Below, piece after piece: positions 1-8,344 of a stretch of 64,000 nt of DNA (the first letter of the stretch is position 1; the number at the start of each line of letters is the position of its first letter). Both the position numbers and the translations under genes were made by a program. The notes beneath the pieces are model-generated. The model had not been told where the DNA came from and ran no database searches. It saw nothing but the letters and a program-made list of their open reading frames with translations. The stretch spans positions 43,726 to 107,725 of the forward strand of contig CADEHE010000009.1 of NCBI GenBank assembly GCA_902826775.1. Direction: 5' to 3'. Source of the stretch: an uncultured Pseudomonadota bacterium. Lineage in GTDB: Bacteria; Pseudomonadota; Gammaproteobacteria; Burkholderiales; JALYOK01.

Positions 1-1
1 A

Positions 2-3000
2 CTGGTTCCCTTGTATACGGCGTTTCGCGCTGGGCGGCCCTCACCGTTGCCTGCGCTGACCGTACAGTTTGCTGAGTTTGCGACTTGGCAGCATGAATGG
101 ATGCGAGGCGCGGTATCTGATCGTCAGTTGGACTATTGGAAAGTGCGCTTCCAAACCACGCCGCCACCGCTTGAATTGCCTATGAAAGGCGCGCGGCCTT
201 CGTTGCAGAGTTTTCGCGGCACTTCGCTGCGGCCGGAAATTCCGCTCGATTTGTGCAATCGCTTGCGCGCGCTAAGTCGCCAACAGGGCAGCACCCTTTT
301 CATGACGATGTTGGCGGGTTTCGTGGCCTTGTTGCATCGCTACACGGGCGAATCGGACATCGGCGTCGGGACCTTTTTTGCCAATCGCCGGTTGCCGGAG
401 TCGGAGAGTTTGATCGGCATGATCCTCAACAACGTGGTCGTGCGCACCACCCTGGAGAGCGATCCGAGTGTGCGACAGCTGATCGGTCAGGTGCGCGATG
501 TTCTACTGGAGAGTGCGAGCTACCAAGACGTGCCCTTTGATCGCGTGGTAGAGGCGGTGCAACCTAAGCGCGATCCCAGCCTAAACCCGCTGTTTCAGGT
601 GATGTTCAGCTTTCACGACGAACCGATGCCAGAGGCAAAAATGCCGGAGCTGGAAGTCAAGTTGACCCCGGTGATCAGCAATGGGTCGGCTAAGTTTGAT
701 TTGGGCGTGATCGGTATCCCCCACTCGGCGCAGGTGCTTGGGCTCGCTCAAGGATCCGATCAAGATGGTCTGACAATGATCTGGGAGTACAACACCGATC
801 TGTTTGACACTGCCACCATCGCTCGCATGGTTGCGCATTACATCAACCTGCTGCGCGCGATGGTGGACGATCCTGAATCGCGCATATCGGTGCTGTCCCT
901 CCTGCAGCCGCAAGAGCGAGAAGAGTTGCTGTTTGCGCGCAACAGCACGCGCCGGGAGTTTGCGACTGGCGATCGGTTGTGCGATATGTTTGCTGAGCAA
1001 GCCAGGCGCACGCCCGACGCTTGTGCGGTGGTTTTTGAGTATCAAGCGCTCAGTTACCAAGAACTAGATCGCCGTTCCACGCAACTTGCCAATTACTTGA
1101 TCGAGCAAGGCGTCGCGCCGAATGTCGTGGTGGGTGTTTGCGTCGAGCGCTCGCCGAACATGTTGATCGCGCTCCTGGCCATCCAGAAGGCCAGCGGTGC
1201 GTACGTGCCCATCGATCCGAGCTTTCCGGCGGATCGGCAAGTGTTCATGCTGCAAGATGCAGGTATCCAGTTGCTGGTCACAGAAGCAGATCTTTGCGCA
1301 AGCCTGCCGATTTGCGATGTCAAGCTCATCCACTTGGCTGGCGACGCGCAAGCAATTTCCGCTCGAGCGGAACGGCTAGGCGAAGCGCCGCGCGCCGGAG
1401 CGGAGGATCTCGCTTACGTCATCTACACCTCCGGCTCGACCGGTCGGCCCAAGGGCGTGCGCATTCCAAACCGTGCCCTGACGAACTTTCTCCGAGCAAT
1501 GCGCGATGAGCCTGGTCTCAGCGCTGATGACCGCTTGGTCGCGGTGACGACGCTCTCCTTTGATATTGCGGGTTTAGAGATGTATTTGCCGCTGGTCGTT
1601 GGTGCGCGCGTCGTGATTGCAAGCCGAGCCGTTGCCACAAACGGGGAAGCTCTGGCGGAACTGCTAGCCAGTTCGGGCGCAACCATAATGCAAGCGACGC
1701 CGACCACCTGGCAATTGTTGATAGATACCGGCTGGAAAGGGGGCGCGCATTTCACAGCGTTGTGCGGTGGCGAAGCGATGCCGCGGGCGCTCGCAGAGCA
1801 GCTACTGCCGCGCGTGAGAAAACTGTGGAACATGTATGGTCCAACCGAAACCACTATCTGGTCTACGGTGCATCAAGTTCGCTCCGGCAGCGGTCCGGTG
1901 CCGATTGGTAAACCGATCGACAATACGCAGATCTACCTGCTTGATCGACATGCGCAACTGGTACCGCCCGGCGTGGTCGGCGAACTGTGCATCGCCGGAG
2001 CGGGGGTGGCGCTGGGTTACCTGAACCGTCCTGAGCTCTCGGCGGAAAAGTTTTGCGCGAACCCGTTTGATGCTACGGGTCAGTCGAAGCTCTACCGCAC
2101 GGGGGATCTGGCGCGTTATCGCGCGGACGGCGCGCTTGAATGTCTGGGTAGAACAGATCATCAAATTAAGCTGCGCGGTTTTCGCATCGAACTTGGGGAA
2201 ATAGAGGCTTTGCTGGATCGCACGCCAGGTGTTGCGCAATCGATCGTAGTGGCGCGCGAAGACGCACCCGGCGACCAACGTCTGATCGCTTATATCGCGC
2301 CAGCGCAAGGTGCAAGCTTCGACCCTGCGCAGCTTACGGCCAGCTTGCGGCAAAGCTTGCCCGACTACATGGTGCCAACCGTGTGGGTGGAGTTGATTAC
2401 TGTGCCCCTGACTGCAAACGGCAAAATAGATCGACGCGCCTTGCCTGCCCCTTCCGGCGAGCGCTCGGCCGCGGCCAAGTCATACCTTGCGCCTCGCAAC
2501 GCGCAAGAACGTTTGCTGGTCGCGATTTGGGAAGAACTGCTGGGGACAGCACCGATTGGAATACGCGATGACTTCTTTGCCGTCGGTGGACATTCGTTGT
2601 TGGCAGTGCGTTTGATTGCTCGTATCGAGCAAAAGACCGGACAAAAGGTCTCGTTGGCCGCATTGCTGCAAGGACGCACCATCGAGCACGTCACCGCGCT
2701 GCTACGAAGCAACACCCAAACGCAGAGCCGAGCTGGCTTCATCGTGCGGCAAAGCAGCGGTTGCAAGCCGCCCTTCTTCGCAATTGGCAGCCATCCGCGT
2801 TATGCGGACATGCCGGCTCGCGTCGCACCCGATCGTCCCTTCTATCAGCTGGACGTCTACTCGCTGCTCGCCGAGCGCATGCAGAAGCGCTTGCGGCCGC
2901 TCAAGACGGTAGAGGCATTAGCGGAGCATTACTTGGAGCTGCTGGCGGAAGTCCAGCCGAATGGGCCGTATTGTCTTGGCGGTGGTTGCGAAGGTGCTTA

Positions 3001-3493
3001 TATCGCGTACGAGATGGCGGTCCGGCTGCAGCGGATGGGACACGAATTGGGGTGCCTCATTATGTGGATTCCACCGGCCCTAAACGAATCCAAAGGTCTC
3101 AGTTTGCGCCGTTTCCCCACCTACCTCTCTGCCTTGCGATGGCGGTACCTGCTGAGCGATGCCGCGCTGCGTTATGGCGGCCGCGCAGCTTGGCGAAACA
3201 TCTGGGCACACGAGCGCATCGAATACCAAATTCTCAAGGCGTTGTGTGATTACGCACCCAAGCATAATTATGAGGGTGACATTACATTGATTCGTACTGC
3301 CGAGAGCCCGCCTCATTCACCTCCTAACATCAATCGCGAATGGGCCGATCGCGCTATGCAAGGTGCTCAAGTGCACATCGTGCAAGGTAATCACAGCAAT
3401 TGGCTTTACGAGCACTTTGATGATTTCACTCAGGTCATCCGCGATCGGTTAGAGGTCGAGCGGACGACCGCTGGCCCCGCTTCGCAACCGTGA
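2..3493 (+). CDS. NRPS terminal module C-A-PCP-TE, 5' end cut by the window edge
   Basis: Last module of a non-ribosomal peptide synthetase: it condenses, activates one amino acid and releases the product. The reading frame is open to the first base, and the visible condensation domain (about residues 1-310) starts after its HHxxxDG motif, so the gene begins outside the window. The adenylation domain follows, with YTSGSTGRPKG near 1415-1450, MYGPTETT near 1830, the TGD motif near 2100 and the NGK lysine near 2416. A carrier domain has GGHSLLAV (phosphopantetheine serine near 2593). A C-terminal thioesterase has GGCEG instead of GxSxG, with Cys at 2987-2989 and a candidate His at 3392-3394. 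Specificity residues read by eye are close to D-I-L-Q-L-G-M-I-W, resembling published glycine codes; this is an inference. The stop overlaps the next gene by 4 bp. The product is unknown. Confidence 0.93.
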   Translation: MVPLYTAFRAGRPSPLPALTVQFAEFATWQHEWMRGAVSDRQLDYWKVRFQTTPPPLELPMKGARPSLQSFRGTSLRPEIPLDLCNRLRALSRQQGSTLFMTMLAGFVALLHRYTGESDIGVGTFFANRRLPESESLIGMILNNVVVRTTLESDPSVRQLIGQVRDVLLESASYQDVPFDRVVEAVQPKRDPSLNPLFQVMFSFHDEPMPEAKMPELEVKLTPVISNGSAKFDLGVIGIPHSAQVLGLAQGSDQDGLTMIWEYNTDLFDTATIARMVAHYINLLRAMVDDPESRISVLSLLQPQEREELLFARNSTRREFATGDRLCDMFAEQARRTPDACAVVFEYQALSYQELDRRSTQLANYLIEQGVAPNVVVGVCVERSPNMLIALLAIQKASGAYVPIDPSFPADRQVFMLQDAGIQLLVTEADLCASLPICDVKLIHLAGDAQAISARAERLGEAPRAGAEDLAYVIYTSGSTGRPKGVRIPNRALTNFLRAMRDEPGLSADDRLVAVTTLSFDIAGLEMYLPLVVGARVVIASRAVATNGEALAELLASSGATIMQATPTTWQLLIDTGWKGGAHFTALCGGEAMPRALAEQLLPRVRKLWNMYGPTETTIWSTVHQVRSGSGPVPIGKPIDNTQIYLLDRHAQLVPPGVVGELCIAGAGVALGYLNRPELSAEKFCANPFDATGQSKLYRTGDLARYRADGALECLGRTDHQIKLRGFRIELGEIEALLDRTPGVAQSIVVAREDAPGDQRLIAYIAPAQGASFDPAQLTASLRQSLPDYMVPTVWVELITVPLTANGKIDRRALPAPSGERSAAAKSYLAPRNAQERLLVAIWEELLGTAPIGIRDDFFAVGGHSLLAVRLIARIEQKTGQKVSLAALLQGRTIEHVTALLRSNTQTQSRAGFIVRQSSGCKPPFFAIGSHPRYADMPARVAPDRPFYQLDVYSLLAERMQKRLRPLKTVEALAEHYLELLAEVQPNGPYCLGGGCEGAYIAYEMAVRLQRMGHELGCLIMWIPPALNESKGLSLRRFPTYLSALRWRYLLSDAALRYGGRAAWRNIWAHERIEYQILKALCDYAPKHNYEGDITLIRTAESPPHSPPNINREWADRAMQGAQVHIVQGNHSNWLYEHFDDFTQVIRDRLEVERTTAGPASQP

Positions 3494-4131
3494 GCGATCA
3501 GATCTCGATCGCGGGGCTTGATAATGTTGTGCTCTTGCTCGCGCCTATCGGAGACTTTAGTAGCCTCCTGTCGGACGACGAAGCACGAATCGTTGCGGCT
3601 GCAATCGCAGGACGGCGGCGCGAGTATTCCACCGGGCGCGCGCTTGCGCACCGCGCTTTTGAAAGATTAGGCATAGCAGCAACGACACTGCCAACGGGGC
3701 CTGTTGGTCAACCGCTGTGGCCGCAAGGAGTGGTCGGCAGCATAAGCCATACGAGCGAACAAGCTATTTGCGCTGCAGCTTCTCAGGCAAATTACCAAGC
3801 GATTGGGGTCGACCTTGAACATGCTGGCCGAGTAACGCCAGATCTCGTCGAGCTATTGATTACCCGCGTTGAGCAGCAGCGCTACGAGCACCTTGACTTA
3901 ACGCTGATCTTCAGCGCAAAGGAAGCCTGCTACAAGTTGTTACATGCCTTGGTCGGAGAGTTCGTAGATTTCCTTTCGGTGGAAATTGCATTGGACGTTG
4001 GCGAGCAACGCTTTTGTGCGCGGTACCTTGGCGAGAAGCGGAGAAACGCTGTGATTACCAAAGCACGCGGCTACTACCGTAGTCTTGGCAATCACTGGCT
4101 TACTTGCATCGTGCTGCCGGTGGCCTCTTAG
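3490..4131 (+). CDS. 4'-phosphopantetheinyl transferase (EntD/Sfp type)
   Basis: Transfers the phosphopantetheine arm from CoA to the serine of carrier domains, and is the natural partner of the NRPS upstream. The 213-residue protein shows the family motifs in order: GSISHT (about residue 80), IGVDLE with the metal-binding acidic residues (about 105), and FSAKEACYKLL (about 140). The GTG start overlaps the NRPS stop (GTGA), so translation is probably coupled. The length fits the Sfp/EntD family. The C-terminal part after the KEA motif is less conserved and was not assigned. Nothing looks truncated. Confidence 0.9.
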   Translation: MSDQISIAGLDNVVLLLAPIGDFSSLLSDDEARIVAAAIAGRRREYSTGRALAHRAFERLGIAATTLPTGPVGQPLWPQGVVGSISHTSEQAICAAASQANYQAIGVDLEHAGRVTPDLVELLITRVEQQRYEHLDLTLIFSAKEACYKLLHALVGEFVDFLSVEIALDVGEQRFCARYLGEKRRNAVITKARGYYRSLGNHWLTCIVLPVAS

Positions 4132-4222
4132 AAAAGGACCTTGTGGGTGGGCAACCCCAAGAGGTGGTTTCTTTGCAAGCCACAAATGACCGCGCGGAGG
4201 AGAACCCGAGGCGGTGGGAATT

Positions 4223-4298
<76 letters not shown>

Positions 4299-4698
4299 GC
4301 AGAGTCGAATCTTATCAAAGATTGCCTTTGGGTCGCGCGAAGGCGGCGATTTTCGCGCGCGTGAACCCATAGACTGGAAACTGCCCGCGCGCCATTGATA
4401 TTTTTACCGAAGGCTGGGGTGCCCAGCCTTCAAACAATGCGTTAACTGTCTCATTCGCGATACATCCCTCTTGATGAAGGCGTCTGCGTAACTCATTGAA
4501 TCGCTGTCACAGATTCTTGCATTTCGAGGATTGTATCAAGAACGAAACACTCCCCCGCTCGACATTGATCTCTACACATCGAAATAATTATTCAGAATCA
4601 ATTGATTAAGTCTCTTGAGTCGGATGGCATGATGCTTGCAGTAAGTTTGCCGAAGGTATCGCATGGGGCGATGCCCGACTCTTGTGGAGAAATAAGAG
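4299..4698. other. Intergenic region between tRNA-Ala and the Gly-rich protein gene
   Basis: No gene was recognised in these 400 bases. A perfect 10-bp stem with a 3-base loop lies at 4409-4431 (GAAGGCTGGG and its complement); no U-run follows it on either strand, so it is not an obvious terminator. A sigma-54-type promoter lies at 4625-4640 and a purine-rich ribosome site (GGAG, near 4686) precedes the ATG at 4699. The 5' half presumably holds the tRNA promoter on the minus strand, but I could not assign it with confidence. Confidence 0.6.
4625..4640 (+). promoter_or_regulatory. Sigma-54 (RpoN) type promoter for the Gly-rich protein operon
   Basis: TGGCATGATGCTTGCA matches the -24/-12 consensus TGGCACG-N4-TTGCA at all but one defined position (T for C) with exact spacing. 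The predicted transcription start is near 4651, about 48 bases before the ATG at 4699. A sigma-54 activator with an intact GAFTGA loop is encoded at 10557-11909, on the other side of this locus. Confidence 0.75.
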
Positions 4699-7041
4699 AT
4701 GAACTTTAAGAAGACAATCCTTGCTACAGCGATCGGCCTCGCTTTCGGTACGTCAGCAACGGTCCTGTGGGCAAATCCGGTCAATAACTCGAATGATCCG
4801 AACGGTTCGAACACCCAAACCGCTACGGCGACTTCGGCCCAAGACAACAACAGCGGCGCACAGGCGAATGAGTATGCCAACGCCAACAACAACTCGAACA
4901 ACCCGAACAATTCGGACAATTCTTCGAATCGGGATAACGAGCAATGGACCGACAACACCAATAACTCAGACAACTCGTCCAATCGCGACAACGAGCAATG
5001 GACTGATAACTCCAACAACTCAGACAACTCCAACAACTCTGATCAGAACAATGACAAGAGTGTCAACAATTCTGACCAGAACAACAACAAGAGCACCAAC
5101 AACTCCGGCAGCGGCGATGCGTGGCTAGATGGCTCGAACCACCAAGGCAATGCCATTGGCAACAACGGCGCGACGGTCACCAGCGTCGTTGCTATCAGCA
5201 ACCTAAACGCAACGGTGACTGACAACACCGTCAGCAACATCGGTAATGTCCTTACCAGCAGCGGCAACAACGCAAACGCCAGCGGCGGCCAAGGCGGCCA
5301 AGGCGGCGTCGGCAACGGCGGCACGGGCAACAGCGGCAGCCAAACGGCTAACGGCGGCAACGGCGCTGAAGGCGGCGCGGGCGCAGTCGGCGCAGCAGGT
5401 GCAGCAGGCGGTTCGAACGGCAGCAACACCAACTCGCAAACCAACGGCAACGCGGGCAACGGCGGCGATGCCAACACCGCAGGTGGTGGTCAAGACGCCA
5501 GCGGCAACAGCAACAACGGCGGCAATTCCGGCGCCTCGACCAACGCTAACGGCGGCACCTCCAACGGTGGCCAAGGCGGTCAAGGCAATGGCGGCACGGC
5601 GAATGCCAACGGCGGCAACGGCGGCGTAGGCGGCGCGGGTGGCAACACCGGTGACGCGGCTGGCGGTGCTGGCGGTGCAGGTGGCGGCACGGGCAATGCA
5701 GCTGGCGGTGCAGGCGGCAACGGCGGCGCAGGTGGCAACACCGGCAACGCGAACGGCGGTTCGGGCGGTAGCGGTGGCAGCACCGGTGACGCAGTCGGCG
5801 GTGCAGGCGGCGCGGGTGGCAGCAACGGGAACGCAGCCGGCGGCGCTGGCGGCGCGGGCGGCAACACCGGCAACGCTAATGGCGGCAGCGGCGGCAACGG
5901 CGGCAACACGGCCGATGCGAACGGTGGCGCAGGTGGCGCGGGTGGCGCAGGCGCGGCGGGTAACGGCAACGGCGGTACCAATGGTGGCAACGGCACGGGC
6001 TCGGGTGGCAGCAACCAGGCAGACGGTAGCGGCACCGGCGGCGGCACCAACAGCCAAGGCAATGGCAGCGCCAACGGCGGCGGTGCTGGCAACGACCAAA
6101 CCGGCGACAACAACGGTGGCGCAGGCGGAGCCGGTGGCAGCACGGCTGGCGCGGGCGGTAACGGCGGCGGCACGGGCGGCAACGGCTCGGCGCAAGGCGC
6201 GGGCACAGCGGGTAACGGTACCGCCACCGGTACGGGCACGGGCGGCAACGGTGCGACGGCTGGTAACGGCGCAGGCGGCACCAACAACGGCGGTGCAGGC
6301 GCGGGCGGTGCGACGGGCAGCAATGCCGGTGGCGCAGGCTCAACGGGTGCCGCGGGCACCAACAACGCTGGCGCGGGCGCGACCGGTGCAACTGGCAGCA
6401 ATGCTGGCGGTGCGGGTGCAACTGGCGCGGCGGGCACCAACAATGGTGGCGCAGGTGCAGTAGGCGCAGCGGGTGCGGCTGGCACCAACAACGGTGGCGC
6501 AGGCGCGACCGGTGCGGCTGGCAGCAATGCCGGTGGCGCAGGCGCAGCAGGTGGCACGGGCGCGGCAGGCACGGCTAACGCCGGTGCTGGCACGGGCGGC
6601 ACGGGCACGGGCGCTTCCGGTGGCAACGCCAACAACCAGACCGGCAACGGTGGTAACGGCGGCACGGGCACGGGCGGCAGCAACACCGCCACCTCCAATG
6701 GCGGCGCTGGCGGCAACAACGGCGGCAACTCCAACACCCAGAGCATCGGTAACGCCGGCAACGGCGGCAACGGTGGCGCCGGCGGTAACGGCGGCACGGG
6801 TGGCAACGGCGCAGCTGGCGGCAGCAACACTGCCAACGGCGGCACGGGCAATGGCGGCGCAGGTGCGGTCGGCGGTGCTGGCGGCACGGTGACGGTGACT
6901 GCAGGTTCGTTCGATATGTCGAACACCATCAGCGCCAGCTTCACCAACGGTGCCGGCATTATGGTTAACAGCCAAAACACCGGTATCGCTGCTTCCGTCA
7001 TGCAAAGCGTGAACGTTCAGGCCAACCTGACCGTCCGCTAA
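4699..7041 (+). CDS. Secreted Gly/Asn/Ala-repeat protein, candidate fibre or matrix protein
   Basis: A 780-residue secreted low-complexity protein with no recognised enzymatic domain. A signal peptide (residues 1-25, MNFKKTILATAIGLAFG..., cleavage after VLWA) is followed by an Asn/Ser/Asp-rich stretch (about 27-150) with near-identical blocks containing NRDNEQWTDN. A short ordinary segment (about 150-195, VTSVVAISNLNATVTDN) comes next, then over 500 residues of GGxGG, GGAGG and NGGxGG repeats. The last 45 residues change composition and end GIMVNSQNTGIAASVMQ..., a motif shared with the proteins at 7182 and 8345. Start choice: ATG with GGAG upstream and a sigma-54-type promoter at 4625. The context (C39 peptidase-like protein, coiled-coil/barrel outer-membrane protein, activator) suggests an exported fibre or matrix subunit, by analogy with Fap; this is not shown by homology. 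Other glycine-rich adhesins remain possible. Confidence 0.8.
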   Translation: MNFKKTILATAIGLAFGTSATVLWANPVNNSNDPNGSNTQTATATSAQDNNSGAQANEYANANNNSNNPNNSDNSSNRDNEQWTDNTNNSDNSSNRDNEQWTDNSNNSDNSNNSDQNNDKSVNNSDQNNNKSTNNSGSGDAWLDGSNHQGNAIGNNGATVTSVVAISNLNATVTDNTVSNIGNVLTSSGNNANASGGQGGQGGVGNGGTGNSGSQTANGGNGAEGGAGAVGAAGAAGGSNGSNTNSQTNGNAGNGGDANTAGGGQDASGNSNNGGNSGASTNANGGTSNGGQGGQGNGGTANANGGNGGVGGAGGNTGDAAGGAGGAGGGTGNAAGGAGGNGGAGGNTGNANGGSGGSGGSTGDAVGGAGGAGGSNGNAAGGAGGAGGNTGNANGGSGGNGGNTADANGGAGGAGGAGAAGNGNGGTNGGNGTGSGGSNQADGSGTGGGTNSQGNGSANGGGAGNDQTGDNNGGAGGAGGSTAGAGGNGGGTGGNGSAQGAGTAGNGTATGTGTGGNGATAGNGAGGTNNGGAGAGGATGSNAGGAGSTGAAGTNNAGAGATGATGSNAGGAGATGAAGTNNGGAGAVGAAGAAGTNNGGAGATGAAGSNAGGAGAAGGTGAAGTANAGAGTGGTGTGASGGNANNQTGNGGNGGTGTGGSNTATSNGGAGGNNGGNSNTQSIGNAGNGGNGGAGGNGGTGGNGAAGGSNTANGGTGNGGAGAVGGAGGTVTVTAGSFDMSNTISASFTNGAGIMVNSQNTGIAASVMQSVNVQANLTVR

Positions 7042-7097
7042 GCTTCGGCGAGTGCAGTTTGTTGTTAGCTGTTAGTAATAGATAAGTAGTGCTGGAA

Positions 7098-7127
7098 GGA
7101 TCGAGGGGCCTGCGGGCTCCTCGATCC
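7098..7127 (+). terminator. Stem-loop between the Gly-rich gene and the next gene (attenuator or processing site)
   Basis: GGATCGAGG at 7098-7106 pairs perfectly with CCTCGATCC at 7119-7127, with further pairing possible in the 12-base loop. There is no U-run after it, so complete termination is unlikely. It may partly terminate, or stabilise the transcript so that the first gene is made in excess. Confidence 0.5.
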
Positions 7128-7181
7128 AGCCAGATTGGTAACGCTCTCACACATCAAAAACACTAAGTAATGGAGAACAAC

Positions 7182-7619
7182 ATGACATTAAGAACGTGTT
7201 TGGCGGCGAGTGTCTTCCTGGCGCTTAGCAGCACCTTGCCCGCGTTCGGTGACTGGTCCGGTGTCATTGTTCAGACCGAGACGCAAGTGCAAGCTGCGGA
7301 TTTGCAGCTGCAGCCCGAGGCGCCTGCTGCAACGCAAGAGGAAGCAGCCGGTGGCAGCTTCGAAAATGAAATGGGCGTGCAAGCGCTCGACCTCGACGAG
7401 AATCGCGGCCGCGAAGGCACGACGACGCTGAACCAAGTCAACAAGATGACGCTCGACGCAGTCATGACCAACAACGTGACGGAGAACGTGGTTAGCGGCA
7501 ATAACGTAATCACCGATGGATCGTTTGCCGGAACCAACGGCTTCCCCATGGTGATACAGAATACCGGCAGCAACGTTATTATTCAGAACGCGACCATTCT
7601 GAACCTAAACGTCAAGTAA
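7182..7619 (+). CDS. Small secreted protein sharing the C-terminal QNTG motif
   Basis: A 145-residue protein with a signal peptide (MTLRTCLAASVFLALSSTLPAFG) and no recognised family. The mid part is Gln/Glu/Ala-rich (about 30-65). The C-terminal half is rich in Asn, Val and Thr and looks like short beta-strand repeats, ending with VIQNTGSNVIIQ and a final NLNVK. That ending parallels the last residues of the Gly-rich protein and a segment of the protein at 8345. Start chosen at 7182, not 7170, because GGAGAACAAC precedes 7182 at a proper distance. It may be a minor subunit, nucleator or chaperone of the same export system; that is inference from motif and position only. Confidence 0.75.
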   Translation: MTLRTCLAASVFLALSSTLPAFGDWSGVIVQTETQVQAADLQLQPEAPAATQEEAAGGSFENEMGVQALDLDENRGREGTTTLNQVNKMTLDAVMTNNVTENVVSGNNVITDGSFAGTNGFPMVIQNTGSNVIIQNATILNLNVK

Positions 7620-7638
7620 GCATCGGCTCGGCAGTCAA

Positions 7639-8325
7639 ATGAAGAATAATCTGAGCACAGCGCTGTTCGCGCTCGTGCTGATGTGCGGCGGCGCCGCGCG
7701 TGCGGGCACGGTAGAGCTCACGCAAAACGGCGCTTGGTATTCCGTTCCCATCACAACGCTCAAGGAAGCGCGCTTCAAGCAAACGGTGCGGCAGCAGGAG
7801 GACTTCAGCTGCGGTTCGGCTGCGCTTGCAACCCTGCTCACCTATCACTACAACCGGCCGGTATCGGAGCGCGTGGTGCTCGAAGCCATGTTCGCGCGCG
7901 GCAATCAAGCGAAAATCAAGCGCGAAGGATTTTCGCTGCTCGATATGAAGACGTACTTGGAAGGTATCGGTTATACGGCGAACGGTTTTCAGGCGCCGCT
8001 TGAGAAGCTTGTTGATACGACCACGCCGGCGATCGTGCTGGTGCGCGAGAACGGTTATAACCACTTCGTCGTGGTCAAAGGGTTAAACGAGCGCAAAGTG
8101 CTGGTTGGCGACCCGGCTATCGGCACACGCGTGGTGCCGCGCGAGCAGTTCAACCAGTTATGGACGAATGGAATCGTATTCGTCATTCATGGCAAAGGCG
8201 TCAAAGGCAGCTTCAACGCTTCGGCCGACTGGGCGATTCGTCCCAGCGCGCCATTGGGCGAAGCAATCGCCCGGGAAAGTCTGGCTAACATCACAGTATC
8301 GCGCTTTGGATCAGGCGACTTCTAG
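7639..8325 (+). CDS. Periplasmic C39-family cysteine peptidase-like protein (FapD-like)
   Basis: A 228-residue secreted protein with a signal peptide (about 1-22) and one C39 peptidase domain. The catalytic-type Cys lies in QQEDFSCGSAALATLL (about residue 55), the His in NGYNHFVVVKG (about 137), and an Asp in VLVGDPAIG soon after. There is no ABC transporter part, unlike bacteriocin exporters; free-standing C39 proteins of this kind include FapD of the Pseudomonas Fap amyloid system. It lies 19 bp after the small QNTG protein and 19 bp before the next one, in one apparent operon. It probably processes a substrate or a channel component of this locus; which one cannot be told from sequence. 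Confidence 0.85.
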   Translation: MKNNLSTALFALVLMCGGAARAGTVELTQNGAWYSVPITTLKEARFKQTVRQQEDFSCGSAALATLLTYHYNRPVSERVVLEAMFARGNQAKIKREGFSLLDMKTYLEGIGYTANGFQAPLEKLVDTTTPAIVLVRENGYNHFVVVKGLNERKVLVGDPAIGTRVVPREQFNQLWTNGIVFVIHGKGVKGSFNASADWAIRPSAPLGEAIARESLANITVSRFGSGDF

Positions 8326-8344
8326 ATTGCAGAGGCGTACCTAT

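Noticed and set aside
4506..4523. TGTCACAGATTCTTGCA as a second sigma-54 site
   Set aside because: The spacing between the two halves is one base too long and the -24 element is imperfect; the site at 4625 is far better.
5203..6195. Long open frames on the opposite strand and other frames of the Gly-rich gene
   Set aside because: They follow from the GGC/GCG repeat composition and have Val/Ala/Pro or Arg-rich low-complexity translations without start signals.
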